Assembly: GCA_964592405.1 (NCBI GenBank) | Contig: CAZQBY010000003.1 | Location: 1 to 64,000, forward strand | From: CAZQBY01 sp964592405 [NCBI: uncultured archaeon] | Lineage (GTDB): Archaea > Altiarchaeota > Altiarchaeia > JAFGQM01 | DNA length: 64,000 nucleotides | Direction of reading: 5' to 3' | Part shown: piece after piece, positions 50,691 to 59,707 of the stretch | Layout: each line of letters opens with the position of its first letter | How positions within the stretch are numbered: the stretch's first letter is position 1 | Notes under the pieces: generated by a model | What the model was told of the DNA's origin: nothing | The model's database searches: none | Seen by the model: the letters and a program-made list of their open reading frames with translations, nothing else | Position numbers and translations under genes: made by a program

Positions 50691-50857
50691 GCGGCCGTGG
50701 TGTAGTCTGGTATCACTCAAGCCTTCCACGACCTTTTCTCGGAGAAAAGGTCGATCAAAAGAGGCCTTCGCCTCGTGAAGGCGCTTTCGGTCGACCGTGG
50801 ACTAGAGACTGGGAGCGGAGTGAGCTTGGAACCCGGGTTCGAATCCCGGCGGCCGCA
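50691..50857 (+). tRNA. tRNA-Gly(UCC) with a 94-nt intron
   Basis: Acceptor GCGGCCG pairs with CGGCCGC plus A; T arm CCGGG-TTCGAAT-CCCGG; D arm GTG...CAC; anticodon stem CAAGC/GCTTG. The loop before the break reads CTTCCA and after it A, giving anticodon TCC. CTTC pairs with GGAG as the central helix of a bulge-helix-bulge, so the intron is about 50729-50822. It holds the hairpin GACCTTTTCTC/GAGAAAAGGTC, similar to one in the tRNA-Arg intron. The outer intron helix is less clear, so splice points are approximate. Confidence 0.8.
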
Positions 50858-51082
50858 CCTTACTTTTTCTTGAGTTAACCTTGGTGCGGTCTTCGCTTCA
50901 CTGCTCAAGAAAGCCATTGGGCGAAGCATGCTTCTCGCATTCGCTCGAAGCGGCGGCCACACTTACACATCATTATGGTGGCTCGTGCTGGCTGCTATGG
51001 CAGGAGCATCTGCCTAGAGGTGTATCCACCCTGCCATCCAAACGACCGTGCTTCTTTTTCTTGATTCCCTCGTTATAGCTCC
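50858..51082. other. Region after tRNA-Gly(UCC)
   Basis: About 225 bp without a coding frame of note. It holds an inverted repeat GAAGCATGCTTC at about 50924-50935 and, further on, copy B of the tRNA-linked element (50996-51039). The rest shows nothing recognisable. Confidence 0.5.
50996..51039 (+). ncRNA. tRNA-linked RNA element, copy B
   Basis: The stretch TATGGCAGGAGCATCTGCCT to CCACCCTGCCATCC aligns with copies A and C (shared TATG, AGG, CAT, AGAGG, TGT, TCCACC, GCCATCC). Its stem ATGGCAGG/CCTGCCAT is a perfect 8-bp helix at the place of the inner stem of copies A and C, but with different bases. It begins 139 bases after the tRNA, further than the other copies. Confidence 0.4.
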
Positions 51083-52444
51083 ATGAAGATAAGTTTTCTA
51101 GGAGCCTGCAGAATGGTTACCGGCTCCTGTTATCTCATTGAGACAAATGGGGAGAAGGTGCTGGTTGACTGTGGTATGTTTCAGGGTTCCAAAGAGGTTA
51201 CCCGGCTTAATTATGAGGGTTTTGGATTCAACCCGGAAGAGATATCATATGTTTTTCTGACTCATGCACATATTGACCATTCCGGCCTGCTGCCAAAGCT
51301 CTATGCAGAAGGATTTTATGGCAGAATCGTTTCGACCGGGGCAACTGCCGATTTGTGCAAGATTATGCTGGAAGATGCAGCTGATATGCACGAGCACGGA
51401 ACAGAGCATGAGAACCGCAGAAGAGAGGAAGAGGGTTTGCCACCAAGAAAGCCGCTCTACACTAAGAGAGATGCTAGGGGCGTCTGCAGGCAGTTTGACA
51501 GGGTCAACTACGATGAGACATATGAAGGTGGCTGTATTAGTGTGAGGTATTTTGATGCAGGCCACATACTGGGCTCGGCAATAATTGAGATGTCTGCAGA
51601 GGGCAAAAAGATTGTCTTTTCCGGCGATATTGGTCAGTGGGGCAGCCCAATAGTGAGAGATCCCACCCTGATAAGGGAGGCAGACTATTTGCTGATGGAG
51701 TCTACGTATGGAAATCGTCTCCATCAGGATGTTTCTGAGAGGGCAAACCTGCTGGCAGAATATGCCCGAGAAACTTACAAAAGGGGGGGCAAACTGCTTA
51801 TACCCTCATTCGCTGTAGAGAGGACACAGGAGCTACTTTACACAATAAAAAAACTAAAGGATGCCGGAGAGTTCCCACAGGAAGAAGTCTTTCTGGACAG
51901 CCCGCTGGCCATGAGAGCAACCAATGTTTTCGTCAAGCACAGGGAGTGCTATGACTGGGAGAGTCTGAGTTCTGACGATCCTATGGGATTGGATGAAATT
52001 CAGTACACAGGAAGTGTGGAGGCTTCCAAGAAGCTCAACCACTACAGCAAGCCGTGTATCATAATTGCTGGGAGCGGAATGTGTACGGGTGGTAGGATAA
52101 AACACCATCTCAAAAACAGTCTTTATGACTCAAGAAATATGGTGCTGTTTGTAGGCTATCAGGCAGAAGGCACTCTGGGCCGAGTAATCCTCGAAGGAGC
52201 CAAGAGAGTCAGGCTCTTGGGTGTTGAGGTGGATGTCAATGCCGAGATTCGCAGTATAGATGGGTTCTCGGCTCATGCCGATAGGAACGGCCTGCTCACA
52301 TGGGTCAAGGGATTCAAAAGAGCACCAAAAATCACTTTTATAGTCCATGGCGAACCAGATGCTGCAGAGGCATTGAAAGAGGGGCTTGAGAGGGGAGGTT
52401 TCTATTGCAGGATACCCTCAATGCTACAGACCATAAGGCTCTGA
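51083..52444 (+). CDS. Metallo-beta-lactamase/beta-CASP ribonuclease
   Basis: 453 residues. The MBL motif is LTHAHIDHSGLLPKL, with further metal ligands in DAGHILGSA and VFSGDIG. The beta-CASP part follows (LLMESTYGNRLHQDVSERAN, IPSFAVERTQELLYTI, IIAGSGMCTGGRIKHHL), and the C-terminal RMMBL motif is IDGFSAHADRNGLLTWV. This is the CPSF73-like/RNA exo-endonuclease family without KH domains. It processes or degrades RNA in the cytoplasm. Confidence 0.9.
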   Translation: MKISFLGACRMVTGSCYLIETNGEKVLVDCGMFQGSKEVTRLNYEGFGFNPEEISYVFLTHAHIDHSGLLPKLYAEGFYGRIVSTGATADLCKIMLEDAADMHEHGTEHENRRREEEGLPPRKPLYTKRDARGVCRQFDRVNYDETYEGGCISVRYFDAGHILGSAIIEMSAEGKKIVFSGDIGQWGSPIVRDPTLIREADYLLMESTYGNRLHQDVSERANLLAEYARETYKRGGKLLIPSFAVERTQELLYTIKKLKDAGEFPQEEVFLDSPLAMRATNVFVKHRECYDWESLSSDDPMGLDEIQYTGSVEASKKLNHYSKPCIIIAGSGMCTGGRIKHHLKNSLYDSRNMVLFVGYQAEGTLGRVILEGAKRVRLLGVEVDVNAEIRSIDGFSAHADRNGLLTWVKGFKRAPKITFIVHGEPDAAEALKEGLERGGFYCRIPSMLQTIRL

Positions 52445-52508
52445 ATATCATAGCTATCCAAGAACCAAGCGGGTTTTTAACATTAGTCAGTAAAAAACTA
52501 CTGAAGAA

Positions 52509-54701
52509 ATGCCCGCCAAGAAGACCGGATCCCAGACATTTGGAACCTTCACCGGCGTTTTTGTGCCAACGTTCCTGAGTATTATAGGAGTTATACTCTT
52601 TCTCCGGCTGGGATATGTGGTGGGGGGTGCTGGAACACTCGGCGCTGCGATCATAATAATCTTGGCTGTATCAGTTACCTTCTCCACCGGCTTGGCCCTA
52701 AGCTCGATAACCAGTAATATAAGGATAGGAGCAGGCGGAGCTTTCTCCATAGTTTCAAAGACTTTGGGTTTGGAAGTGGGAGGTAGCGTAGGAATACCGC
52801 TCTTTCTCGCCCAGACATTCTCAGTGGCACTCTATATCTTTGGTTTCACAGAGGCATGGAGTTTTATATATCCCGGGCATAATCCCCTTCTAGTATCTCT
52901 TCTGGTTTTTGGATCCCTGTTTCTCCTGGTCTTCATAAGCACCAGAATAGCCGTAAAGGCCCAGTTGCTGGTTTTTATCCTTGTCTGTGTGTCTCTGCTC
53001 TCAATATTTATGGGCGGTAACCCGGATAAAGGGGGAGCACATGTGCCGCTGATAGACTTCTCTAGGATACCCTTCTGGACGCTCTTTGCATTGTTCTTTC
53101 CAGCAGTAACAGGCCTGATGGCGGGAGTTGGTATGTCAGGAGAACTCTCTGATCCCAAGCAGCAGATACCCAAGGGCGTTCTCTCCGCCCTGATAATAAC
53201 CACAGTTATTTATCTAAGTCTGGTGGTTTTCTTCGGCTACTTTTCAAACACGCTGGAACTGCTCAAGAACAACTTGATAGTCTTGGATCTTGCGGCCTTT
53301 CCCTTCCTGGTTCTTATAGGTATACTGGCAGCTACATACTCCAGTGCCCTTACCACATTCGTTGCTGCACCAAGGGTTCTGCTGGCCCTAGGCGAGCACT
53401 CAATATTACCAAAAGACAAAATGCTTTCCAGAAAAACCGGCCGTGGAGAGCCAAGGAATGCTACTCTGATAACAGGGATGATAGTCGCACTACTGCTTAT
53501 GATGGGTAATCTCAATATGATAGCGCCTATATTGACAATATTCTTCCTGATAACCTACGCTGCAATAAATGCCTCTGTTTTTATAGAACAGTCCCTCAGC
53601 CTGGTGAGCTTCAGACCAACATTCACAATACCGCGGATAATCCCGTTGTATGGAGCCATCAGCTCAATCGCAATAATGTTCCTGATAAACAGCATAGCAG
53701 GCCTCGCTTCCATATCCTTCCTAATACTCCTGTACCTGGCTCTGATAAAGAAGCCGTTTAAGGAGAAAGAGGGGGATATACGCTCAGGACTCTTCAGATC
53801 CATCTCCGAATGGGCTATCAAGGAAACTAAAAGCTTCCCCCGGTCACCCCATACATGGAAGCCCAATATCCTTATACCTGTTCTCACAACAAAGACTCTT
53901 GCCGGCAATTTTCCGCTGATACGAGATATTGCCCGCCCCTATGGCACCATGACTGTTCTTGGGTTTAATCTGGAGAGGAACATCAAGAAAAATCCGGAAA
54001 AGAAGGACATAACGAAAACCCAGATGAAGAAGGAGCTGACCGAGCTCCCCAATCTGGTAGAGAAGTTTGGCGAAAGCGGTATATTCACCTCCTTTTCAAC
54101 AGTAGATGCGAGGAGATATGTCGATGGCCTTATAGTCGCAATGGAGGCTATGGAGAGCCAGGTCTTTGCCCCCAATATAGTTTTCCTCCCCTACAAGCCG
54201 GACAGGCTACCCCAGAGAAGTCTGAAGAAGATAATCAACATAACCAAAAAACTGAAATGCGGGCTGATGTTGTTTGACAAGGAGGAACAGGTTGGACTGG
54301 GTTCTGAAAAGAATATACATATCTGGATATCTCCCAAGGCCCTCAGAAAGGACCTTTATGAGGAAAAATACTATGATCTTGCCATGCTGATAGCCTATGC
54401 CCTGTGGAAGAACTGGAAGGGAAGTATAACACTGTGGATGTGCGTCAAAAACAAGAGAAAAAAGCAGGAAGCAGAAAGATATCTCAGGCAACTGCTATAT
54501 GATGCAAGATTTCCAAAATCCACAACAATTAGGGTGGTTATTGGCGACTTTCACAGGGTTCTTGGAGAGAGCCCGGATGGGGATATCCACATGGTGCCCT
54601 TCCAGGCCAGTGATGTGAATGCTATCATCAACATAGCCAAGACAAGGAACAAATCTTTCCTCTTTGTCCTTGATTCAACCGAAGAAAGCATTCTGGCATG
54701 A
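52509..54701 (+). CDS. APC-superfamily carrier, cation-chloride-cotransporter-like
   Basis: 730 residues. About twelve TM segments in residues 10-420: TFTGVFVPTFLSIIGVILFL and RLGYVVGGAG form the substrate-unwound TM1, and FFPAVTGLMAGVGMSGELSD is the TM6 motif. The last 280 residues are soluble, like the SLC12 C-terminal domain (RPYGTMTVLGFNLERNIKKN, NIVFLPYKPDRLPQRSLKKI). It probably couples K+ or Na+ and chloride or amino-acid movement. The ion cannot be told from the sequence. Confidence 0.85.
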   Translation: MPAKKTGSQTFGTFTGVFVPTFLSIIGVILFLRLGYVVGGAGTLGAAIIIILAVSVTFSTGLALSSITSNIRIGAGGAFSIVSKTLGLEVGGSVGIPLFLAQTFSVALYIFGFTEAWSFIYPGHNPLLVSLLVFGSLFLLVFISTRIAVKAQLLVFILVCVSLLSIFMGGNPDKGGAHVPLIDFSRIPFWTLFALFFPAVTGLMAGVGMSGELSDPKQQIPKGVLSALIITTVIYLSLVVFFGYFSNTLELLKNNLIVLDLAAFPFLVLIGILAATYSSALTTFVAAPRVLLALGEHSILPKDKMLSRKTGRGEPRNATLITGMIVALLLMMGNLNMIAPILTIFFLITYAAINASVFIEQSLSLVSFRPTFTIPRIIPLYGAISSIAIMFLINSIAGLASISFLILLYLALIKKPFKEKEGDIRSGLFRSISEWAIKETKSFPRSPHTWKPNILIPVLTTKTLAGNFPLIRDIARPYGTMTVLGFNLERNIKKNPEKKDITKTQMKKELTELPNLVEKFGESGIFTSFSTVDARRYVDGLIVAMEAMESQVFAPNIVFLPYKPDRLPQRSLKKIINITKKLKCGLMLFDKEEQVGLGSEKNIHIWISPKALRKDLYEEKYYDLAMLIAYALWKNWKGSITLWMCVKNKRKKQEAERYLRQLLYDARFPKSTTIRVVIGDFHRVLGESPDGDIHMVPFQASDVNAIINIAKTRNKSFLFVLDSTEESILA

Positions 54702-54748
54702 GCAATGGGAGATTATTTTTAAAACAAAACCAAATAAATTTCCGATCT

Positions 54749-55474
54749 ATGGACAAGAGGATCTTATCTGGCATAGGTGGAGGAGTGGCAGTATTTGTGA
54801 TAGTTATGCTCATGATAATGTTCACAAGCCCGCATAGACCCAGGTGCGGTGACAACATCTGCAGTGATGCCGAGTCCTGTAAGTCCTGCCCGAAAGACTG
54901 TGGAAACTGTGCAACCCGGATAGAAGAGGCAGTGTGTGAAGACGGGCTCTTCTGGTGTGAGGATAAGGGGGAGTGTGTGAGATCGAGGGCACACTGTCTG
55001 GAAACACCATTTGGTGTGCATATTGCCGAAGAGGCCAATAAACAGTGGGGCGGAGCGTTTATCTACCCGGAGAGGAACATATCATCCACAGAGGGGTGGT
55101 GGAGAGCCAGTTTCAATGTCCCTGAAGGCGCACAGGTACTAGATGAGTGCTATATCTTTATGAGGGGAGATAGTAGCAGGGAGGCTGACGGTGCTTATTT
55201 TTTAGAACATGGCCCTGTCAACATCAGTGGCAGAAAGGTATGTGAGATAGAAGTCAGGGAAGGTCCGGTAAAGCCGTGCGGCAGGTTCATAGTGCACATA
55301 GATCTGGATGCCATGAAAGAGGGCTATGATGCTGAGGCTGACAACTGGCGCGATTTCTTCGACTGCGAAACCGATGGAACTGATTACTGCCAGCGTGAAT
55401 GCGATGCCATGATGATGGAATTGATGAAACAGGAGACATCATCAGTCAACATAACCAGCCACCACTCAACATAA
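54749..55474 (+). CDS. Surface protein with one CGDNIC-type Cys unit
   Basis: 241 residues from the ATG at 54749 (MDKRILSGIGGGVAVFVIVM, signal anchor). RCGDNICSDAESCKSCPKDC is the same kind of unit as in the protein at 24029, followed by CEDGLFWCEDKGECV. The remaining ectodomain (WWRASFNVPEGAQVLDECYI ... CGRFIVHIDLDAMKEGYDAE) has paired cysteines suited to disulfides. Function unknown; the orientation is outside. Confidence 0.6.
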   Translation: MDKRILSGIGGGVAVFVIVMLMIMFTSPHRPRCGDNICSDAESCKSCPKDCGNCATRIEEAVCEDGLFWCEDKGECVRSRAHCLETPFGVHIAEEANKQWGGAFIYPERNISSTEGWWRASFNVPEGAQVLDECYIFMRGDSSREADGAYFLEHGPVNISGRKVCEIEVREGPVKPCGRFIVHIDLDAMKEGYDAEADNWRDFFDCETDGTDYCQRECDAMMMELMKQETSSVNITSHHST

Positions 55475-55589
55475 CCAGTGGATGAGCAAATTCGGATATG
55501 CGATTACTGAATTCTTGGACATGGCTGCCCATCTGGATGTGATAACTTCGTCAAGGGGTACGCACATTCCACCATGGGGGAGGATAGTC

Positions 55590-56009
55590 CTAGAAAGTAA
55601 GTCCCTCATCCATGCTACTCAGTGGCAGGCGTCTGTTCTTGGGCAGGTTGTTTATTATTTTTCCCTGCTTTGGCTTCCCAACCCCTAAGATATATTTCTT
55701 GTATCTGAGTATGACATAATATCCGCTAGCCTCCTTTTCAATATCAAGACCGCACATCCACTGCTTTGCCTGTTGTTCATCCAAATCAACAAAATTCTGC
55801 GTGGCCAGTTGTGCAACAGCAAAACTGGGTCTGAACACCCTTTCCATGGAACCTGTGTATAAGCCTTGTCTGCCCCGAAGATCCATATTCTCTCCTGTGT
55901 AGATAAAGACGCGCTTGCCCTTGGCATACATTCTTCCCTGTGGAAGCTCTATTCCAAATTTGTCCTTCAGATACTCCCTGATGTGGTCAAAGTTGGGTTC
56001 CAAGTTCAT
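55590..56009 (-). CDS. PUA-like C-terminal domain of an m5C RNA methyltransferase, as a separate gene
   Basis: 139 residues. GKRVFIYTGENMDLRGRQGL, GSMERVFRPSFAVAQLATQN, WMCGLDIEKEASGYYVILRY and GVGKPKQGKIINNLPKNRRL are the pattern of the PUA-like domain usually fused to RsmF/NOP2-type enzymes. It overlaps the catalytic gene upstream by 23 bp. The two proteins probably act together to methylate rRNA or tRNA cytosines. Confidence 0.75.
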   Translation of the reverse strand: MNLEPNFDHIREYLKDKFGIELPQGRMYAKGKRVFIYTGENMDLRGRQGLYTGSMERVFRPSFAVAQLATQNFVDLDEQQAKQWMCGLDIEKEASGYYVILRYKKYILGVGKPKQGKIINNLPKNRRLPLSSMDEGLTF

Positions 56010-56883
56010 TTTCTGTTATATCCTTTGATATCTTCGCCACAAAGAAGAACTCTGTGTCATTATCCCATGGGTATATGCGCATACATCGCTCTGTGCCCGG
56101 CAGCAGGCCCGGGCGCGATTTTATTCTTGCGTTGACCCTCTCCAGTCTAGCCTCCCCAAAGCGCTCCAGCAGGGAGAGGATTACTGCCTCATTCTCCTCA
56201 ACAGAACTGGTACATGTAGAGTAAACCAGAACCCCGCCCGGTTTGAGAAGCTTGAAGGCTGACCTGAGGAGTCCTTTCTGAAGACTAGATATCCTCTTGG
56301 CAAATCCGGGCGTCCACATCTTTAGAACACTGGGGCTCTTTCTAGCAGAGCCCATATTGGAACATGGAACATCCACCAGTATGCGGTCAAACTGCATGAT
56401 AGTGGGGAAGCGAAGGCCATCAAAGTGTGTGACAACTGCATTCATAACACCACAGCGCTCAAGGTTGGAAACCAGGGCCTTGCGCCTCTCAGGATCCGGG
56501 TCATTGGCCACCAGCGTTCTGCAGAAGGGGGCAATCTGGGTGGATTTCGACCCGGGAGCTGCTGCTATGTCCAATACTGCATCTCCATGCTCCGGAGCCA
56601 GAACAACAGCCGGCAACATGGAAGCGGCCTCCTGAACGTAGAAGTAGCCAAGCTGGTGGGGTATAGTAGCCCCCCAAGGCCTGTTATCAACCCGGAATCC
56701 ATACTTGCACCAAGGTAGTGGCTCGGCACCCATGATATCCAGCTCGCTCCTGAAATCCCTTGGAGTTGTCCGGATGGGGTTTAATCTTATGGACTTTCGT
56801 ATGGGCTTTTTTATCCATTCCCTGAACAGGGGAAATTCATCACCCAGCAACTCCCTGTGGTAATCCAGCATCTTTTTGTTCAT
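55987..56883 (-). CDS. NOL1/NOP2/Sun-family RNA m5C methyltransferase
   Basis: 298 residues from the ATG at 56883 (MNKKMLDYHRELLGDEFPLF). SAM binding: VLDIAAAPGSKSTQIA. Catalytic cysteines are in ILVDVPCSNMG (motif IV) and YSTCTSSVEENEAV (motif VI). The RNA-recognition start RLNPIRTTPRDF is also present. It makes 5-methylcytosine in rRNA or tRNA. The C-terminal PUA-like part is on the next gene, a split compared with bacterial RsmF. Confidence 0.9.
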   Translation of the reverse strand: MNKKMLDYHRELLGDEFPLFREWIKKPIRKSIRLNPIRTTPRDFRSELDIMGAEPLPWCKYGFRVDNRPWGATIPHQLGYFYVQEAASMLPAVVLAPEHGDAVLDIAAAPGSKSTQIAPFCRTLVANDPDPERRKALVSNLERCGVMNAVVTHFDGLRFPTIMQFDRILVDVPCSNMGSARKSPSVLKMWTPGFAKRISSLQKGLLRSAFKLLKPGGVLVYSTCTSSVEENEAVILSLLERFGEARLERVNARIKSRPGLLPGTERCMRIYPWDNDTEFFFVAKISKDITENELGTQL

Positions 56884-56945
56884 TGCTTGAATTTGAATCT
56901 CATATACAAAAAACAATTTTTAAACCGACTCTTATTAATTCCCCG

Positions 56946-58628
56946 ATGCATCAAAAGTTCATTGTATTGATATTTGTAGTTGTCTTTCTGACAAACTTGG
57001 CAACAGCAGACTCTCCTTGGAGGGTAACAGAAATGAGGGCCAGAATAACATTTAGCGGAGAGGCTACCATCCAGAGAGAGGGCACCAATCCCAAGATCAA
57101 CTGGGTTGAGGGCAGGTTTTATCTTGCCCCCCTTCACCTAAACGTCCAATCACCCAAGCTGGTGGGATATATGCCGGACGAGTACAGATTTGAGGAGGAT
57201 GAGAACGGGAACAGATATGTGGTTTTCAGATGGGAAAACCCGACTGTGGACTCGCTCCCATATGCCATCGTTTGGGAGGTAGTGGTTAATGGATTCAATT
57301 ATACAATAAACTCACTGGGTGACTTGGGCAGATATGCCGACAACCTAAAAAAGTATCTGGAACCCGATGAACTGACCCTTTGGACAGGATATATGAAATC
57401 CAAGGCAGATTCCATAATTCAGGGCTCAAGAAGCGTTGTGGAGGCCGCAAAGAGGTTATGTAATTGGGTGTCATCAGCACTGTCATATGATGATGCCTAC
57501 TGGAAGATAACCGCTTCTGCACAGGAGGCATTCTCCCAGAGGAAAGGCACCTGCGATGAGTATGCCAATCTTTTCATAGCAATGTCCCGGAGTGTTGGCA
57601 TACCAACCAGATATGTTGAGGGCCTTGTTTACAGTGGTGAAAGCTGGAACTATCATGCCTGGGCTGAGGTCTATGCCAGCGGGGCATGGATTCCGGTTGA
57701 TCCAACCTACAATGAGATAGGCTTTCTTGACTCAACACACATAGCACTGGCAAAGGTGGTAAGTGATGAGGATGTTTACAACCGGATAAAATGGGCTGGT
57801 ATTGGGGTAAGGGCAAGCTTTGGAAAGGATGACAAACAAATAGAGATGACGACCGAATCCAGAGATATTCTAGAGATAAACCTGTCCGTACCGGAGAGCA
57901 TTGTGGGGTCTGAGATCTTTGATGTTGTGGCGGAAATAACCAACACGCTGAACTCGTATGCTGTGGCGACGTGTGCGATAAATATGCCAGTTGAGATGAT
58001 ACTGCTGGATTATAAGGAGAAATCCGTAATCCTTGAGCCGAGGGGTAAAGGGCGCCTCTCATGGAGGATTGCCTCACCCGGTAATTTGGACAGGAGATGG
58101 CTCCATAAGATGCCTGTCCAGATATACTGCTTCCCCAGTGGCTTTGTCAATAAGAGCATCATAATAGATCCGAGATACAGTAAGGAGATTGTGCGACAAG
58201 TCACAATATCTGATTTGGTAATTCTAAACGGAAGTACAAGCATGGTTAGGGTCAGGAATGACGGAACTGGGGAGATAAGCAAACTAAATGTCGAACTTTG
58301 CCTTGAGAACAACAATTATACGTGCAAAACCAATGTTGTCAGGGGACTTGAACCCGGCGGAACCGCTGAGGTTTTCTTTGAGATTGAGGTGGGGGACGGT
58401 GACACTGTATCGGTCACTGTTGAATCGGATGAACTCGGGGCTGTGCACAGTAAGACTACTGTCTCCGGGCTGGAGAAGGCAACAAAGAAACAGGAGGAAA
58501 CAAAGCCGCCTGTGGTACTAAAATCCATGGAGGCTCGGAAGGAGGAATGGGTTATTATTGTATTGGTAGTTATCATACTTGCCGCCATAATGTCTGCAGT
58601 TGCAGCCAGCATTATCAGGAGGGATTAA
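56946..58628 (+). CDS. Secreted transglutaminase-like protein with C-terminal anchor
   Basis: 560 residues from the ATG at 56946. Signal peptide (FIVLIFVVVFLTNLATAD), then a transglutaminase core with the catalytic triad C203 (KGTCDEYA), H237 (NYHAWAE) and D252 (VDPTYNE). Beta-rich domains follow (EVVAEITNTLNS-like, CARDB type), and a TM (VIIVLVVIILAAIMSAVAAS) ends the chain. It may cross-link or hydrolyse surface proteins; archaeal substrates are unknown. Confidence 0.85.
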   Translation: MHQKFIVLIFVVVFLTNLATADSPWRVTEMRARITFSGEATIQREGTNPKINWVEGRFYLAPLHLNVQSPKLVGYMPDEYRFEEDENGNRYVVFRWENPTVDSLPYAIVWEVVVNGFNYTINSLGDLGRYADNLKKYLEPDELTLWTGYMKSKADSIIQGSRSVVEAAKRLCNWVSSALSYDDAYWKITASAQEAFSQRKGTCDEYANLFIAMSRSVGIPTRYVEGLVYSGESWNYHAWAEVYASGAWIPVDPTYNEIGFLDSTHIALAKVVSDEDVYNRIKWAGIGVRASFGKDDKQIEMTTESRDILEINLSVPESIVGSEIFDVVAEITNTLNSYAVATCAINMPVEMILLDYKEKSVILEPRGKGRLSWRIASPGNLDRRWLHKMPVQIYCFPSGFVNKSIIIDPRYSKEIVRQVTISDLVILNGSTSMVRVRNDGTGEISKLNVELCLENNNYTCKTNVVRGLEPGGTAEVFFEIEVGDGDTVSVTVESDELGAVHSKTTVSGLEKATKKQEETKPPVVLKSMEARKEEWVIIVLVVIILAAIMSAVAASIIRRD

Positions 58629-58662
58629 CTTTTTAAGATAAAATTTCTAACTAACCACTTCT

Positions 58663-58735
58663 GCGACCGTAGTCTAGCCTGGTATGACATCGGCTTGCCA
58701 AGCCGGTAGCCCGGGTTCAAATCCCGGCGGTCGCA
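58663..58735 (+). tRNA. tRNA-Gly(GCC)
   Basis: 73 nt. Acceptor GCGACCG/CGGTCGC plus A; anticodon arm TCGGC-TTGCCAA-GCCGG with anticodon GCC; T arm CCGGG-TTCAAAT-CCCGG. No intron. A TATA-like TTTTTAAGAT lies at about 58630, 24-33 bp upstream. Confidence 0.95.
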
Positions 58736-58765
58736 CCTCGTTCTTCTTTCTGTAGGTTCAGTGCA

Positions 58766-58823
58766 CCCGCCTTATGTCAAGGTCATTCGCAGAGAATTGG
58801 TGTCCGCCTCAACATCCTGGCGG
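58766..58823 (+). ncRNA. tRNA-linked RNA element, copy C
   Basis: Begins 31 bases after tRNA-Gly(GCC), the same distance as copy A after tRNA-Arg. It matches copy A at 46 of 58 positions. Outer stem CCGCC/GGCGG (a G-U in copy A is G-C here); inner helix ATG-T...A-CAT with AGGT/GCCT (T-A in copy A is T-G here); loop with GCAGAGA and GTGTCC as in copy A. Function unknown. Confidence 0.5.
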
Positions 58824-58897
58824 CCGGATGTAGGTTTCTATGAGGTTGTGGAGACTGTGGGCTTTTATTCCCCTATGTTATAAAGGATTGGAGGAGA

Positions 58898-59707
58898 ATG
58901 GACAAGAGGTTGGTTTTTGCCGCGGCCCTGGTAATCACCATCACGCTTCTACTCTCATACAATCGGCCGGTTGAGGAGGCCACTTCCCCTATTGCTCCGA
59001 CTACAACCGAGGATAACGAATCAGCGGGGACGGGCCCCATAAGGCTACCAGAGATTCAGGCTTATACCGACGCCAGACGGAGGATGGTGAAGAATCAACT
59101 GGAGGCCAGAGGCATAACCGATGAGAGGGTTCTGAAGGCCATGGAAAGCGTCCAGCGCCATGAGTTCGTCCCCGATTCGCAGAGGGGCTCGGCTTATGAA
59201 GACCATCCCCTTCCCATAGGGTACGGTCAGACAATATCCCAGCCCTACATAGTCGCCCTCATGACGCAGTCTCTGAACCTGTCGGGAGATGAGAAGGTCC
59301 TAGAGATAGGGACGGGCTCGGCCTATCAGGCAGCTGTTTTGGCCGAGATAGTGGATGAAGTCTACACTATAGAGATAATCGATGCTCTGGCGGAGAGGGC
59401 CAAGGATACGCTGCGCAGGTTGGGATACGACAATGTCAGGGTGAAGAACGCGGATGGATACTATGGATGGGAGGAGCACGCCCCCTTTGACGCGATAATC
59501 ATAACCGCTGCAGCCACCCACGTGCCCCCGCCACTGCTGGAGCAGCTCAAGGAGGGCGGCCTGCTGATAATACCCTTGGGAAGCCAGAGATACTACCAGA
59601 CTCTGACGCTGATGAAAAAGGTCGGGGAAGAGGTGGAAACCACATATATAACCGGCGTGAGGTTCGTGCCTATGACCGGGAGGGTGATGGGTGAGCAGCC
59701 AGCCTAA
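58898..59707 (+). CDS. pcm: Protein-L-isoaspartate O-methyltransferase with N-terminal membrane anchor
   Basis: 269 residues. The first 20 residues ([20 protein letters not shown]) are a signal anchor, followed by a Thr/Pro-rich linker. The PCMT core begins near residue 55: [69 protein letters not shown] and [11 protein letters not shown]. It repairs isoaspartyl residues using SAM. Most PCMTs are cytoplasmic, so the anchor is unusual. A GGAGGAG site precedes the ATG. It overlaps the convergent gene by 38 bp. Confidence 0.88.
   Translation: MDKRLVFAAALVITITLLLSYNRPVEEATSPIAPTTTEDNESAGTGPIRLPEIQAYTDARRRMVKNQLEARGITDERVLKAMESVQRHEFVPDSQRGSAYEDHPLPIGYGQTISQPYIVALMTQSLNLSGDEKVLEIGTGSAYQAAVLAEIVDEVYTIEIIDALAERAKDTLRRLGYDNVRVKNADGYYGWEEHAPFDAIIITAAATHVPPPLLEQLKEGGLLIIPLGSQRYYQTLTLMKKVGEEVETTYITGVRFVPMTGRVMGEQPA

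Noticed and set aside
55482-55688. Plus-strand frame of 68 codons after the 54749 gene
   Set aside because: Its second half lies antisense to the PUA-like gene and it has no ribosome site or family signal.
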